Below, piece after piece: positions 1-6,782 of a stretch of DNA of 27,776 nt. Under the pieces are notes generated by a model. That model was not told the DNA's origin. It searched no databases and was given only the letters and a program-made list of their open reading frames with translations. Made by a program: the position numbers and the translations under genes. The DNA comes from a bacterium (lineage in GTDB: Bacteria > CAIWAD01), in the NCBI GenBank assembly GCA_030685015.1, contig JAUXWS010000007.1, positions 1 through 27,776 on the forward strand, written 5' to 3'. Each line of letters opens with the position of its first letter. The stretch's first letter is position 1.

Positions 1-217
1 GGCCCCGCTCGTCCACGTGGAAGCCATCCAGGCGCTTGGGAACCACCTGCCAGACGCCGTCCACCTTCTCGCGCGGGGTCTGCTTGCCCCGGGCCTTGGC
101 CTGCTGGTAGGCAGGGTTCGGGTAGGACAGCGCCTTCTCCAGCAGCTCGCGCGTGCGGGGCGCAAGGTCCCGCAGTGGAATCCGGATCAGGCTGTCCACC
201 AGGATGGACGCGCTCAT
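1..217 (-). CDS. N-terminus of a probable phage-type SF2 (DEAD/DEAH) helicase, partial
   Basis: The 72 visible residues begin MSASILVDSLIRIPLRDLAP and continue with a SYPNPAYQQAKARGK stretch. This resembles, from memory, the N-terminal segment of prophage-encoded DEAD/DEAH-box helicases, which open with an 'IPL..L' and 'NP.Y..A' pattern before the helicase core. No Walker motif lies inside the window, so the assignment rests on this short match. The ATG overlaps the TGA of the upstream DinG-type gene (ATGA at 217-214), which indicates translational coupling in one operon of DNA-processing genes. The rest of the gene runs off the left edge. Confidence 0.45.
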   Translation of the reverse strand, partial: MSASILVDSLIRIPLRDLAPRTRELLEKALSYPNPAYQQAKARGKQTPREKVDGVWQVVPKRLDGFHVDERG

Positions 218-2235
218 GCGAAGGGGTCCTCCGGATCGGCCAGGAAGGAGCCGATGGCCGCCACCTCGCGGCTGAGCATGCCGCCCGGGATGGCCTTCAA
301 GAACTGCTTGCCGTACTTCTTCGTGCCCACCCGGCCGTCCAGCAGCAGCACCACGCCGCGGTCGTCGTGCCGGCGGATGAGCCGGCCGAAGATCTGGCGC
401 CAGGTGACGAGGGCCGTGGGCAGGCTGTGCTGGCGGAACCATCCCTTCGGATCATGCTCGGCGATGTAGTCCATCACCGGATCCGCCGGCGAGGGAAAGG
501 GCAGGCGGTCCAGGGCCACCAGGGACAGGGCCTCGCCCGGCACGTCCACGCCCTGGAAGAAGGTCCGCGTGGCGAAGAGCACGCTGGAGACATCCTCCCG
601 GAAGCGCTGGATGAGCCGCGTGGAGGGTGCGTCGCCTTGGCGATGGCAGGCAAAACCGGCTCGTTCAAACGCGGGCGCCAGGAGCGTGTGCGCCCCGCGC
701 AGGGCCTGGCTGGACGTGAAAAGGAGGAGGGCGCGGCCGCGGGAGGCCAGCACGGCCTCGTGGAGCAGGTCGTGGACCTGGTCCCGGAACTCCTTGTCGT
801 TGGGCTCGGGCAGGCCATGGGGCACGACCAGCAAGGCAGAGCTGTTGAAGTCGAAAGGACTGGGCAGCACCACCTGGCGGGTGCCGGCGCCCAGGCCGAT
901 GCGCTCGCGGATGAAGGTGAAGTCCCCGTGGGATGTGGTCAGCGTGGCGCTGGTGGCGATGACGCAGGGGACCCAGGGGAGCAGGGCCTTCTGCAGGAAA
1001 GGGGCGATGGAGACGGGCTTGCCCCGCAGCTTCCAGCTCTCTCCGCTGGCGCCCTCCTGGCGCTCCACCCAATAGACCCATTCCGGCTGCTTCTGCCAGA
1101 TGAGGCCCTGCACACGCTTGGCCAGCTGCGCGCACTGCTCCTTCTGCCGCTCCAGCTGGGCGTGCTCCTTGGACTCCTTCTCGTACTGGACTTGCAGGGC
1201 GCGCAGCTCCTGGAAGACCAGGCGCAGCGCGTCCAGGATGGGGCCGTCGTCAATGAGGCCCGGTTCCTTGATCCGGTTGGATCCCTCGGCGCCATGTTTG
1301 AAGCCCATGATCTTGATGGCATGTGACAGGATGTGCGCCGCCTGGTCCAGGGCGTCGTAGCCGGCGCGGGACAGGTGCCGCTTGAAGCCCCGGAAGCTCC
1401 AGCGGCCGATCTCCTCGCCGGCGAAGTCGCTGCCGATGTCGGGCAGCTCATGGGCCTCGTCACAGATGAGGACGTTGAAGGCCGGCAGCACGCCGGCCAT
1501 GCCGCCCGTGGCGGCCTTGACCTTCAGGTGGGCGAAGAGCAGGTGGTAGTTGCACACCACCACCTGGGCGTCCTCGGCGTCGGCCATGGCGGCCTTGTGG
1601 TAGCACTGCAGCTTGCAGCCTGCGCATTCGCTGGTGTCGCCGATGGCGAAGTGGCGCCAAATCCGGGGCGTCACCTTGAAGGGCAGCTCGCCGGCGTCCC
1701 CTGTCGTCGTCTGGTTGGCCCAGTCCAGGACGCGGTCGAACTCCACTTGGTCCTCGCCGGCAACCCCGGCGAAGAGCATGCTGCGCTGCTCCAGGAGCTT
1801 ATCTGTACATATAAAATTGGACCTGCCTTTCAGCAGGGAGAACCGGAAGGGCTCGGGCAGCACGCCCTGCAGGAAGGGCAGGTCCTTCTGGGTGAGCTGC
1901 TCCTGCAGGGCGATGTTGGCCGTGGCGATGAGCACGCGCTGCCCAGTCGCCAGGGCGTGTTGGATGGCTGGTACGGAATAACTTATCGATTTACCGACTC
2001 CGCAGGGCGCTTCAATCAGAAGGCTGCGTCCTTCCGCCAGAGCGGAATCAACTTCCCTGGCCATGGTGAGCTGGCTGTCGCGCAGGACGAAGCCGGGGAG
2101 CTTTTGGGCAAGCAGGCCGCCCGGCCCGAAGACTTCCTCGGCCGTGAGGATGGGGATCTGCGGCGCCGGGTCGCCCGGCAGGCAGAGCAGATCCTCGGGC
2201 AAGACCGGCCAGGCCGGTGGGTCCATTTCGGGCAT
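214..2235 (-). CDS. DinG/XPD-family ATP-dependent DNA helicase with Fe-S cluster
   Basis: A 673-residue superfamily 2 helicase of the DinG/Rad3/XPD type (E. coli DinG has about 716), expected to move 5'-3' on ssDNA and unwind forked or R-loop structures. Visible motifs: Walker A EAPCGVGKS (residues 75-83), DEAH box ICDEAH (257-262), and motif VI QIFGRLIRR near the C-terminus. Four cysteines match the Fe-S cluster of this family: C143 in FICTDK, and C204, C207 and C211 in the SECAGCKLQC segment. The start has only a weak ribosome site (GCGAGCACCAC before ATG); the in-frame ATG three codons later has none. It lies between the ssDNA-binding candidate and the partial helicase. Its C-terminus (DPEDPFA) resembles that of the neighbouring ssDNA-binding candidate. 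Phage or island replication/repair is the likely role. Confidence 0.85.
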   Translation of the reverse strand: MPEMDPPAWPVLPEDLLCLPGDPAPQIPILTAEEVFGPGGLLAQKLPGFVLRDSQLTMAREVDSALAEGRSLLIEAPCGVGKSISYSVPAIQHALATGQRVLIATANIALQEQLTQKDLPFLQGVLPEPFRFSLLKGRSNFICTDKLLEQRSMLFAGVAGEDQVEFDRVLDWANQTTTGDAGELPFKVTPRIWRHFAIGDTSECAGCKLQCYHKAAMADAEDAQVVVCNYHLLFAHLKVKAATGGMAGVLPAFNVLICDEAHELPDIGSDFAGEEIGRWSFRGFKRHLSRAGYDALDQAAHILSHAIKIMGFKHGAEGSNRIKEPGLIDDGPILDALRLVFQELRALQVQYEKESKEHAQLERQKEQCAQLAKRVQGLIWQKQPEWVYWVERQEGASGESWKLRGKPVSIAPFLQKALLPWVPCVIATSATLTTSHGDFTFIRERIGLGAGTRQVVLPSPFDFNSSALLVVPHGLPEPNDKEFRDQVHDLLHEAVLASRGRALLLFTSSQALRGAHTLLAPAFERAGFACHRQGDAPSTRLIQRFREDVSSVLFATRTFFQGVDVPGEALSLVALDRLPFPSPADPVMDYIAEHDPKGWFRQHSLPTALVTWRQIFGRLIRRHDDRGVVLLLDGRVGTKKYGKQFLKAIPGGMLSREVAAIGSFLADPEDPFA

Positions 2236-2315
2236 GTGGTGCTCGCGCTAGAGATGGAAGAAGAGCCCGGCCGGCCGCGGGAGATACGACCAGCCGGGCC
2301 AGGGACGGAGGCGGA

Positions 2316-3083
2316 TCAGGCGAAGGGATCGCCGGGGCCGCTGGCGGCCGTGTCGGTGTCCCCATCGGCGCGCGAGTGCCGCAGGGCATCCTCCTCAGTG
2401 GCGATCCACTGCTGCGCCTCCTTCAGGCGATCCGCCTGCAGCTGGCGGATCTGCTTGATGCTGAACTTGGCCAGGAAGTCCTTCATCATGCGTGCGCCCT
2501 CCACCTCGCCCAGGTAACCCATCAGGTCCTTCAGCCGCTTGATGAGGGCGTCGCCGTCGGCCTGGGCGATGATGGCGGGGGGCTCGGCCTGCTTGCCGCC
2601 GCCACCCTTGGCGTCGTCCTCGTCGCGGTCCTTGGTGAGGTCGTGGAGCTCCAGGGCGTCGAGCTGGGCGCGCAGCTCGGGGGAGATGGGGGCCTCGGGC
2701 AGGATGGTGTAGGACGTATCCTTGGCCTTCTGGCCCGTGCGCTCCACTTCGAAGATCTGGGTGTCCACGTTGTACTTGGCGTCCATCTTGGCCACTTGCT
2801 TGTAGAAGGTCTTGGAGTTCTCCAGAACCTTGAGAGCCTTGAAGACGTACTTGCCGTCCACCTTCTCGATGATGGCCACGTTCATCGAGGTCTTCAGATC
2901 CTTCGGCTTGCCGCAGCCTTCCTTCCAGGGATGGTAGGTCGTCCCGTCCCAGTACACCTCGCGGATGTGGGGAAAGCCCAGGAAAACGATCAGGTGGTTG
3001 TCCCCGTCGTCGAACTTGAGGTAGCGGCCGCTCTCCAGGGTGTGCTGCTCGTGGCGCTGGGTCATGTCGTCGAACCGGCCCAT
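2316..3083 (-). CDS. Probable phage single-stranded DNA-binding protein
   Basis: A 255-residue protein starting MGRFDDMTQRHEQHTLESGR. The start at 3083 is preceded by a strong ribosome site (GGAGGT, six bases upstream); an in-frame ATG further upstream (3221) would overlap the next gene and gives a low-complexity extension. Residues 1 to about 150 are rich in short beta-strand-like segments with many aromatics, as in OB-fold proteins. A highly acidic linker (TKDRDEDDAKGGGGK) follows, then a helical segment with a leucine-rich pattern, and an acidic/flexible tail ending SGPGDPFA. Position beside helicases plus an acidic tail ending in a proline-phenylalanine motif is typical of SSB and gp32-like proteins, which use the tail to recruit partners. 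I recognise no diagnostic motif, so the function is inferred from architecture and neighbours. A general DNA-binding accessory protein is the alternative. Confidence 0.45.
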   Translation of the reverse strand: MGRFDDMTQRHEQHTLESGRYLKFDDGDNHLIVFLGFPHIREVYWDGTTYHPWKEGCGKPKDLKTSMNVAIIEKVDGKYVFKALKVLENSKTFYKQVAKMDAKYNVDTQIFEVERTGQKAKDTSYTILPEAPISPELRAQLDALELHDLTKDRDEDDAKGGGGKQAEPPAIIAQADGDALIKRLKDLMGYLGEVEGARMMKDFLAKFSIKQIRQLQADRLKEAQQWIATEEDALRHSRADGDTDTAASGPGDPFA

Positions 3084-3106
3084 GTGGGACCTCCGATGTT
3101 GATGGG

Positions 3107-3403
3107 TTACTGCTTCTGCTGGATGATGGACAGGAGATGCACGACGGCCGGGTGCCGCCGCATGTTGAGGGCCGGCGGGCGGGTGGGCGCGCCTTCCGGA
3201 TTGCGCAGGGCGTCCAGGCAATCGCGGAAGGCGCTATCCACGCAGCGGCACAGGGTGAAGACGGCCTCGTCGGGGATGGGGTGCTCGGCGGCGGCCCCGC
3301 CCACCTGCAGCGCCAAGCGCAGGAAGGCCTGGCGCACGCGGTCCTCGGCGGGACTCACCTTGGGTTCGGCGGTGGGGGTGGCGGTGGCGGTGGCTCCGGC
3401 CAT
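3107..3403 (-). CDS. Small protein of unknown function in the element
   Basis: A 98-residue protein if translation begins at 3403, where AAGGAG lies seven bases before the ATG. A longer in-frame start at 3490 would overlap the sigma-like gene and has no ribosome site. The first 20 residues are Ala/Thr/Pro-rich (MAGATATATPTAEPK) and probably disordered. The rest is helical with two close cysteines (TLCRCVD) and ends in IIQQKQ. It lies 23 bases upstream of the ssDNA-binding candidate, so the two are probably co-transcribed. I do not recognise the family; no enzyme motif or membrane segment is seen. Confidence 0.6.
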   Translation of the reverse strand: MAGATATATPTAEPKVSPAEDRVRQAFLRLALQVGGAAAEHPIPDEAVFTLCRCVDSAFRDCLDALRNPEGAPTRPPALNMRRHPAVVHLLSIIQQKQ

Positions 3404-3464
3404 TGGGGGCTCCTTGGTCTTTCCCACCAATGGCGAGACGAAATGGCCGTTTTTGGACAGGGGG

Positions 3465-4175
3465 TCAGGATTTTTCTTGAGTTTTTTCACGCAGGCGCTT
3501 CAGAAGCCGCTTGTGACGCTTCTGGATCGTGAAGTAGTCCTCACCAAGTGCCAGCGCCATTTCCTGCAGCGTGTATCCATAGACATAGAGGCCGGACAGC
3601 AGGGTGCGATCGCTTTCGGACACGGGCATGTCCTGGATTAGGTCTTCCAGTGCCTGGTAAGCATCCGCCCGGTCGTCCGGGATCCGATCGCCCATTAAGC
3701 TCTCGTCTGGCGTAGAGTCGACTTGCTCCTTTCGATTGCCATCCCAGAGTCCACCGTGGTAAGCCAGCCGGCGCTGCGTGTCCCGCTCGATCTCCCGGGC
3801 AAGCCATGGGCTGGACAGCCGCTCCGCGTTCAAGGCCTGCAGCGTCTCCAGGAAGGCCCAGGCAGCGGCGCTGGCGGATTCATCCAGGGTCGCCCCGGGC
3901 GTGCGGTAGCGGACGGCCAGGGCCTGCAGCGCCGGCGCGTAGGTGACCAGCAGCCAGAGGCGAATGCTGGGCCCTTCCGGCGGATCCGCTTGCAAGTGGC
4001 GGATGGCCGCGGAAAGCGCCGCCTGGCGCTCCGCGTGGCGGTCCTTGGCACCAGGGCCCAGCAGGGCCAGGAAGTCGCCCAGCGCCGGCGGCAGGGCCGG
4101 TTCCCGGGCCGCCAGGGTCTGGTAGTCGGCGATGGACTGGGCCGTGTAGGCAGCGGTCTGGTTGGTGGGCAGCAT
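3465..4175 (-). CDS. Small sigma-factor-like or HTH regulatory protein
   Basis: A 236-residue protein. The last 50 residues (SESDRTLLSGLYVYGYTLQE, then ALGEDYFTIQKRHKRLLKRL) look like sigma region 4: a helix, a turn and a recognition helix followed by a basic tail. The middle (LAVRYRTPGATLDESASAAA onwards) has the helical, acidic look of region 2, but the match is weak. Start at 4175 has GGAG at good spacing. It is the first gene of the replication-like cluster that runs leftwards from a 638-bp non-coding region, so it may control phage transcription from promoters in that region. Alternatives are an anti-repressor or terminase-small-subunit-like HTH protein. Confidence 0.5.
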   Translation of the reverse strand: MLPTNQTAAYTAQSIADYQTLAAREPALPPALGDFLALLGPGAKDRHAERQAALSAAIRHLQADPPEGPSIRLWLLVTYAPALQALAVRYRTPGATLDESASAAAWAFLETLQALNAERLSSPWLAREIERDTQRRLAYHGGLWDGNRKEQVDSTPDESLMGDRIPDDRADAYQALEDLIQDMPVSESDRTLLSGLYVYGYTLQEMALALGEDYFTIQKRHKRLLKRLREKTQEKS

Positions 4176-4360
4176 GGCCGCTCCGGCGCTGGGTCGGCGC
4201 CGACGCGGCTACGCCGGAGAGCGGGATCAGGGCCCGGGCGCGGTGGGGTGCGCGCCGGGGCCGACAGGGTGTGTGGTGGGGACAGAGTCCACCCCGGCAG
4301 GTGGGCGCATGGGGCACACCCGCCCCGCGAAAAACGCGGGCCATGGGCAGGGATCAGGCG

Positions 4361-4419
4361 TGGGTCGACGCTGTCCGGGCAGGCGCCCGGCGATCAACCA
4401 GGCGCGGACTGTCGACCCA
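4361..4419. repeat. 9-bp inverted repeat TGGGTCGAC enclosing a GC hairpin
   Basis: TGGGTCGAC at 4361-4369 is repeated as GTCGACCCA at 4411-4419, 41 bases apart. Between them CCGGGC and GCCCGG (4376-4391) can pair. The paired arms are 190-240 bases upstream of the sigma-like gene, a reasonable place for an operator or a replication-related structure. Confidence 0.5.
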
Positions 4420-4576
4420 GGCTAGCTGGTCAGGGTCGGGTTGGATCTGGAGATGGAGAGATGGAAGACATGCCGCAGGACGGCGGGGGCGGGGGTCGTC
4501 GGGGTCATGTGTACTCCAAGAGTTCTACCAGACGCGTAGCCAATTACGTGGTAGGCTGCCCGTCCTTGGTTGGAAA

Positions 4577-4654
4577 AGCCGAAGCCGAGTTGACGTAACG
4601 CTCCTCTTGGTAAGCGCCCGGGCCCTCACGGGATCCCGCAACTCGGCTTCGGCT
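4577..4654. repeat. Perfect 16-bp inverted repeat with 46-base spacer
   Basis: The 16 bases AGCCGAAGCCGAGTTG at 4577-4592 are repeated exactly in inverse orientation at 4639-4654. Outside the arms pairing continues imperfectly (GGTT and GGTAG blocks on both sides). The spacer itself contains a GC-rich self-complementary stretch (GCGCCCGGGC near 4614). There is no T-run next to either arm, so it is not a simple terminator. A structured RNA, a replication origin or a recombinase site are possible. Confidence 0.6.
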
Positions 4655-4772
4655 GAAACCGAAACTACCAAATGCGGGGGGTCGCGTGGTGACCTGTGGC
4701 ACGCGCCGCAGGATCGCTTGGATGCAAGCTGTGGCAAGCTGGGGTGAAAGTCAAGTCGGAAAACTGAGCTGG

Positions 4773-4811
4773 TAGCTTTGGATATGATTCAGCATGAATA
4801 GCCTAAAGCTA
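4773..4811 (-). terminator. Possible terminator hairpin behind the nuclease gene
   Basis: TAGCTTT (4773-4779) pairs with AAAGCTA (4805-4811), with a GG/CC extension and an inner ATTCA/TGAAT pair. It starts three bases after the nuclease stop codon on the minus strand. A TTTT tract follows only after about ten bases, so termination would be weak. Confidence 0.35.
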
Positions 4812-4813
4812 GG

Positions 4814-5845
4814 TCACTTCGCGTGCTGCCAGCAGTACCTGCCATGCGTTGCCCGCCGGCTGCAGCGAGTCCCCTTCTGAGTGGTAGCCGCGCACTGACC
4901 CCCGCCGCCCGTGGGGGGCGCCGGGGCCTTGATCGCCGGTACGCCACCACCCGGGGCTGCTCCCTTTGCCTGGCCAATATGCTGGTAACAGTAGCCGGAA
5001 GGATCCTTGGTCGTTCGCTTGCAGCGCTGCCCCTTCTGCGTTGTGCCCAGGCACTGCACCGAGCTCGTCATGGTGGGCTTGTCCGACTGGGCCTTTACTG
5101 CGGTCGGCATAGCGCCGGGCGTGGCCCATGCTGCGAAATCCGCTTGGGCCTCGATCACATCCTCCAGCTCATCTGGCAGCGCTCCCAGAAAGTCCAATCC
5201 AGTGACGGCCTCCACAGAGTCGATGGGCACAAAGAAGGCGGCAAGGGGCTCCTTGGATGCCGCGTTGGGCAGGAGGAATCCGGCGCCCCTGGGCGTCTCC
5301 GTTGGGGTATAGAGAACCTTGTAGTAGGCCGCGGGAACAGTTACTTGGCTTGCACCGATGGCGGGGCGCCCTGGCTCCAGCACAGGCCCAGTGATCACCC
5401 AAACTGAGTCGAAATCCACGGCCCAGGTGCGGACCTGTTCCTCAAGCTTGCCCCAGACTCCACGATTGAATGACGGCTCTTGCGGACTCATGTTGCTCAT
5501 GAAGAAGGACTCGCTCATGGCAATGCGATGCCACGTCATGTCACCAGCTGGCGCTAAGTGCCCACGATCGTATCCGCTCCCTACGTAATCCGCCAAGGTG
5601 GCCGAGCCTGTGCGAACCAGTGGATCCGGTCGGAAGTCGTCCGTGCGGTCGATGAGCTTGGCCCGCGCTTCAACCCCAGTCAGCAGGTAAGACACCCAGG
5701 CCGCCTGTTCATGAACTTCATCGTAGCCCAGGGCGTAGCCGATGCGATCGATGATCTGGTGACTGGTGGACGGGGCGCCGAGGGAGAGGTTATCGGCTGC
5801 GAGGGAAACTGATGCGAGAAGGGCTATGGTGAGAATCAAATTCAT
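4814..5845 (-). CDS. Secreted NUC1-type DNA/RNA non-specific endonuclease with two C-terminal Cys/His (DUF5763-like) repeats
   Basis: A Serratia-nuclease (NUC1, beta-beta-alpha metal) family enzyme expected to cut DNA and RNA without sequence preference. Catalytic signature DRGHLAPAGD is present, with the base His in DRGH about 95 residues in, followed by FFMSNMSPQ and the N...E pattern (FNRGVWGKLEEQ) of the metal site. The N-terminus MNLILTIALLASVSLAADN is a clear signal peptide. I prefer the start at 5845, which gives a normal signal peptide and has GGGGA nine bases upstream; an ATG at 5860 would add five residues but lacks a ribosome site. After a linker come two copies of a C-x9-C...GYC/RYC-x2-H module (about residues 265-290 and 318-341), resembling small Cys/His DUF5763 repeats. 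Codon use is less GC-biased than in the chromosome. Role inside the element is unknown: nutrient scavenging, competitor killing or host-DNA degradation. Confidence 0.85.
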   Translation of the reverse strand: MNLILTIALLASVSLAADNLSLGAPSTSHQIIDRIGYALGYDEVHEQAAWVSYLLTGVEARAKLIDRTDDFRPDPLVRTGSATLADYVGSGYDRGHLAPAGDMTWHRIAMSESFFMSNMSPQEPSFNRGVWGKLEEQVRTWAVDFDSVWVITGPVLEPGRPAIGASQVTVPAAYYKVLYTPTETPRGAGFLLPNAASKEPLAAFFVPIDSVEAVTGLDFLGALPDELEDVIEAQADFAAWATPGAMPTAVKAQSDKPTMTSSVQCLGTTQKGQRCKRTTKDPSGYCYQHIGQAKGAAPGGGVPAIKAPAPPTGGGGQCAATTQKGTRCSRRATHGRYCWQHAK

Positions 5846-5877
5846 GAGCAGATTCCCCATTGCAATCAGATATCAAA

Positions 5878-6681
5878 CTATTCGCTCTTTTCCGCCTCCT
5901 TTAATCTCTTTTTTGCATCTTTAATTGGGCCAGGATTAGGCAGCTCTTCAGGCAATGTTCCGCCAAGCTCTACGATCGTATTTCTAATCTTTCTTCCTAC
6001 TTCAAAATGGGTTTTATTTGCATTGTCTTTCCCGCGGATAGTGTCTCTTTTTAACTTCTCTTCTGTTTGCGTTGCTCTAAATAGATTTGCAGCAAGCTCA
6101 GTACTCCCCATGTTATCAAGGATTGCCTCTCCCTCCCTAAGCCCCTTTTTCTCTGCAATTTCCTTTGCATCAAGTTTGTAAAGTCCCTTATAACCATGAT
6201 TTTGGAATATTGCAAAGTCAAATGAGCTGTCTACACCGCATGTCTTAGCAGCTGCAACGAGCTTTTTATTGTGTACTTTAATTTCTTCTCGAATTTCAAT
6301 TCTCTTCCTATCGTCCTCGATCACTTTCCTAATCTCTGATTCTCTTGTTTGTTGCGCAAAATAGGTCATTCCAAGGGCAACAACTGGCTTCGAAGGATCG
6401 CCGTTTTGAATACAAAGATAACAAGCATACCTAGCAAGGCCCACATCATCTAATTTTCGCTTAGCTCCATTATTATATTTAACCACTCTTTCAACTTGTT
6501 TGAAGAAATCATGAGGATCATTACCGGATTCCTCACAAGCACGAATTGCTTTATGAATTACTGGTACAAATTCAGTGTAACGTCCGTATCCAAGTACTTC
6601 CGAGAGGTCCCTTGCCCACCAGTACTCGGTCCCGCTACTGGAGATTTTCTTCATGCTCTCAAACACGCTGGGATGCTCCAT
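5878..6681 (-). CDS. dinD: DinD, DNA-damage-inducible protein D
   Basis: A 267-residue protein that matches E. coli DinD (about 275 residues) over its whole length. Recognisable blocks are YWWARDLSEVLGYGRYTEF near the N-terminus (Bro-N/DinD-like), LARYACYLCIQNGDPSKPV, TYFAQQTRE, DFAIFQNHGYKGLY, and the nearly invariant MGSTELAANLFRATQTEEKL. E. coli DinD is SOS-induced and blocks RecA filament activity. The start has a strong ribosome site (GGGAGGAAAG directly before ATG). The gene is strikingly AT-rich compared with its surroundings, with AAA/ATT-type codons, which points to recent transfer from a low-GC source. A 28-bp palindrome lies just upstream and is a likely operator, possibly for a LexA-type repressor. 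Family identity is secure; regulation is inferred. Confidence 0.93.
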   Translation of the reverse strand: MEHPSVFESMKKISSSGTEYWWARDLSEVLGYGRYTEFVPVIHKAIRACEESGNDPHDFFKQVERVVKYNNGAKRKLDDVGLARYACYLCIQNGDPSKPVVALGMTYFAQQTRESEIRKVIEDDRKRIEIREEIKVHNKKLVAAAKTCGVDSSFDFAIFQNHGYKGLYKLDAKEIAEKKGLREGEAILDNMGSTELAANLFRATQTEEKLKRDTIRGKDNANKTHFEVGRKIRNTIVELGGTLPEELPNPGPIKDAKKRLKEAEKSE

Positions 6682-6694
6682 CTTTCCTCCCTCA

Positions 6695-6722
6695 ACATAT
6701 GGTGTCGCATGACACCATATGT
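6695..6722. promoter_or_regulatory. 28-bp palindromic operator upstream of dinD
   Basis: ACATATGGTGTC (6695-6706), a GCAT spacer and GACACCATATGT (6711-6722) form a perfect 12-bp inverted repeat. It ends about 13 bases before the dinD start codon, just outside the ribosome site. This is the classic place for a dimeric repressor. DinD is SOS-controlled in E. coli, so a LexA-like or phage-repressor operator is plausible, though the sequence is not the CTGT-N8-ACAG box. Confidence 0.65.
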
Positions 6723-6728
6723 GGATAA
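6720..6728 (-). promoter_or_regulatory. Perfect DnaA box (TTATCCACA)
   Basis: TGTGGATAA on the plus strand is TTATCCACA on the minus strand, the consensus DnaA box. It overlaps the outer arm of the dinD palindrome by three bases. Only one box is seen, so DnaA control of transcription is more likely than an origin; a chance match is possible. Confidence 0.35.
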
Positions 6729-6782
6729 CTCGGGTCAGTCTGTATAACTTAGCTCACGGACTCTGAGCAAAGCGGCTCGAAG

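Larger units (their letters stand above)
4176..4813. other. 638-bp non-coding region with several inverted repeats
   Basis: No convincing gene is found on either strand between the sigma-like gene and the nuclease gene. The region holds at least five fold-back structures: CCCGCG/CGCGGG around AAAAA at 4324-4340; TGGGTCGAC/GTCGACCCA at 4361-4419, enclosing a CCGGGC/GCCCGG hairpin; CTACCA/TGGTAG around 4523-4555; a 16-bp perfect pair at 4577-4654; and TAGCTTT/AAAGCTA at 4773-4811. It probably holds the promoter and operator sites for the leftward operon and possibly an origin or structured RNA. The last hairpin sits just behind the nuclease stop codon and may end that transcript. Confidence 0.6.

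Noticed and set aside
175-2517. Two long plus-strand frames (383 and 394 residues) opposite the DinG-type helicase
   Set aside because: The minus-strand product has all helicase and Fe-S motifs; the plus frames show only Gly/Ala/Arg-rich composition without family features.
3361-3400. GGTGGCGGTGGCGG simple repeat
   Set aside because: It lies inside the coding region of the 98-residue protein and encodes an Ala/Thr run; an ordinary low-complexity stretch.
4422-4508. 28-codon frame on the minus strand with a TTGGAG site upstream (MTPTTPAPAVLRHVF...)
   Set aside because: Too short and low in complexity to claim as a gene. It could be a leader peptide, but nothing else supports this.
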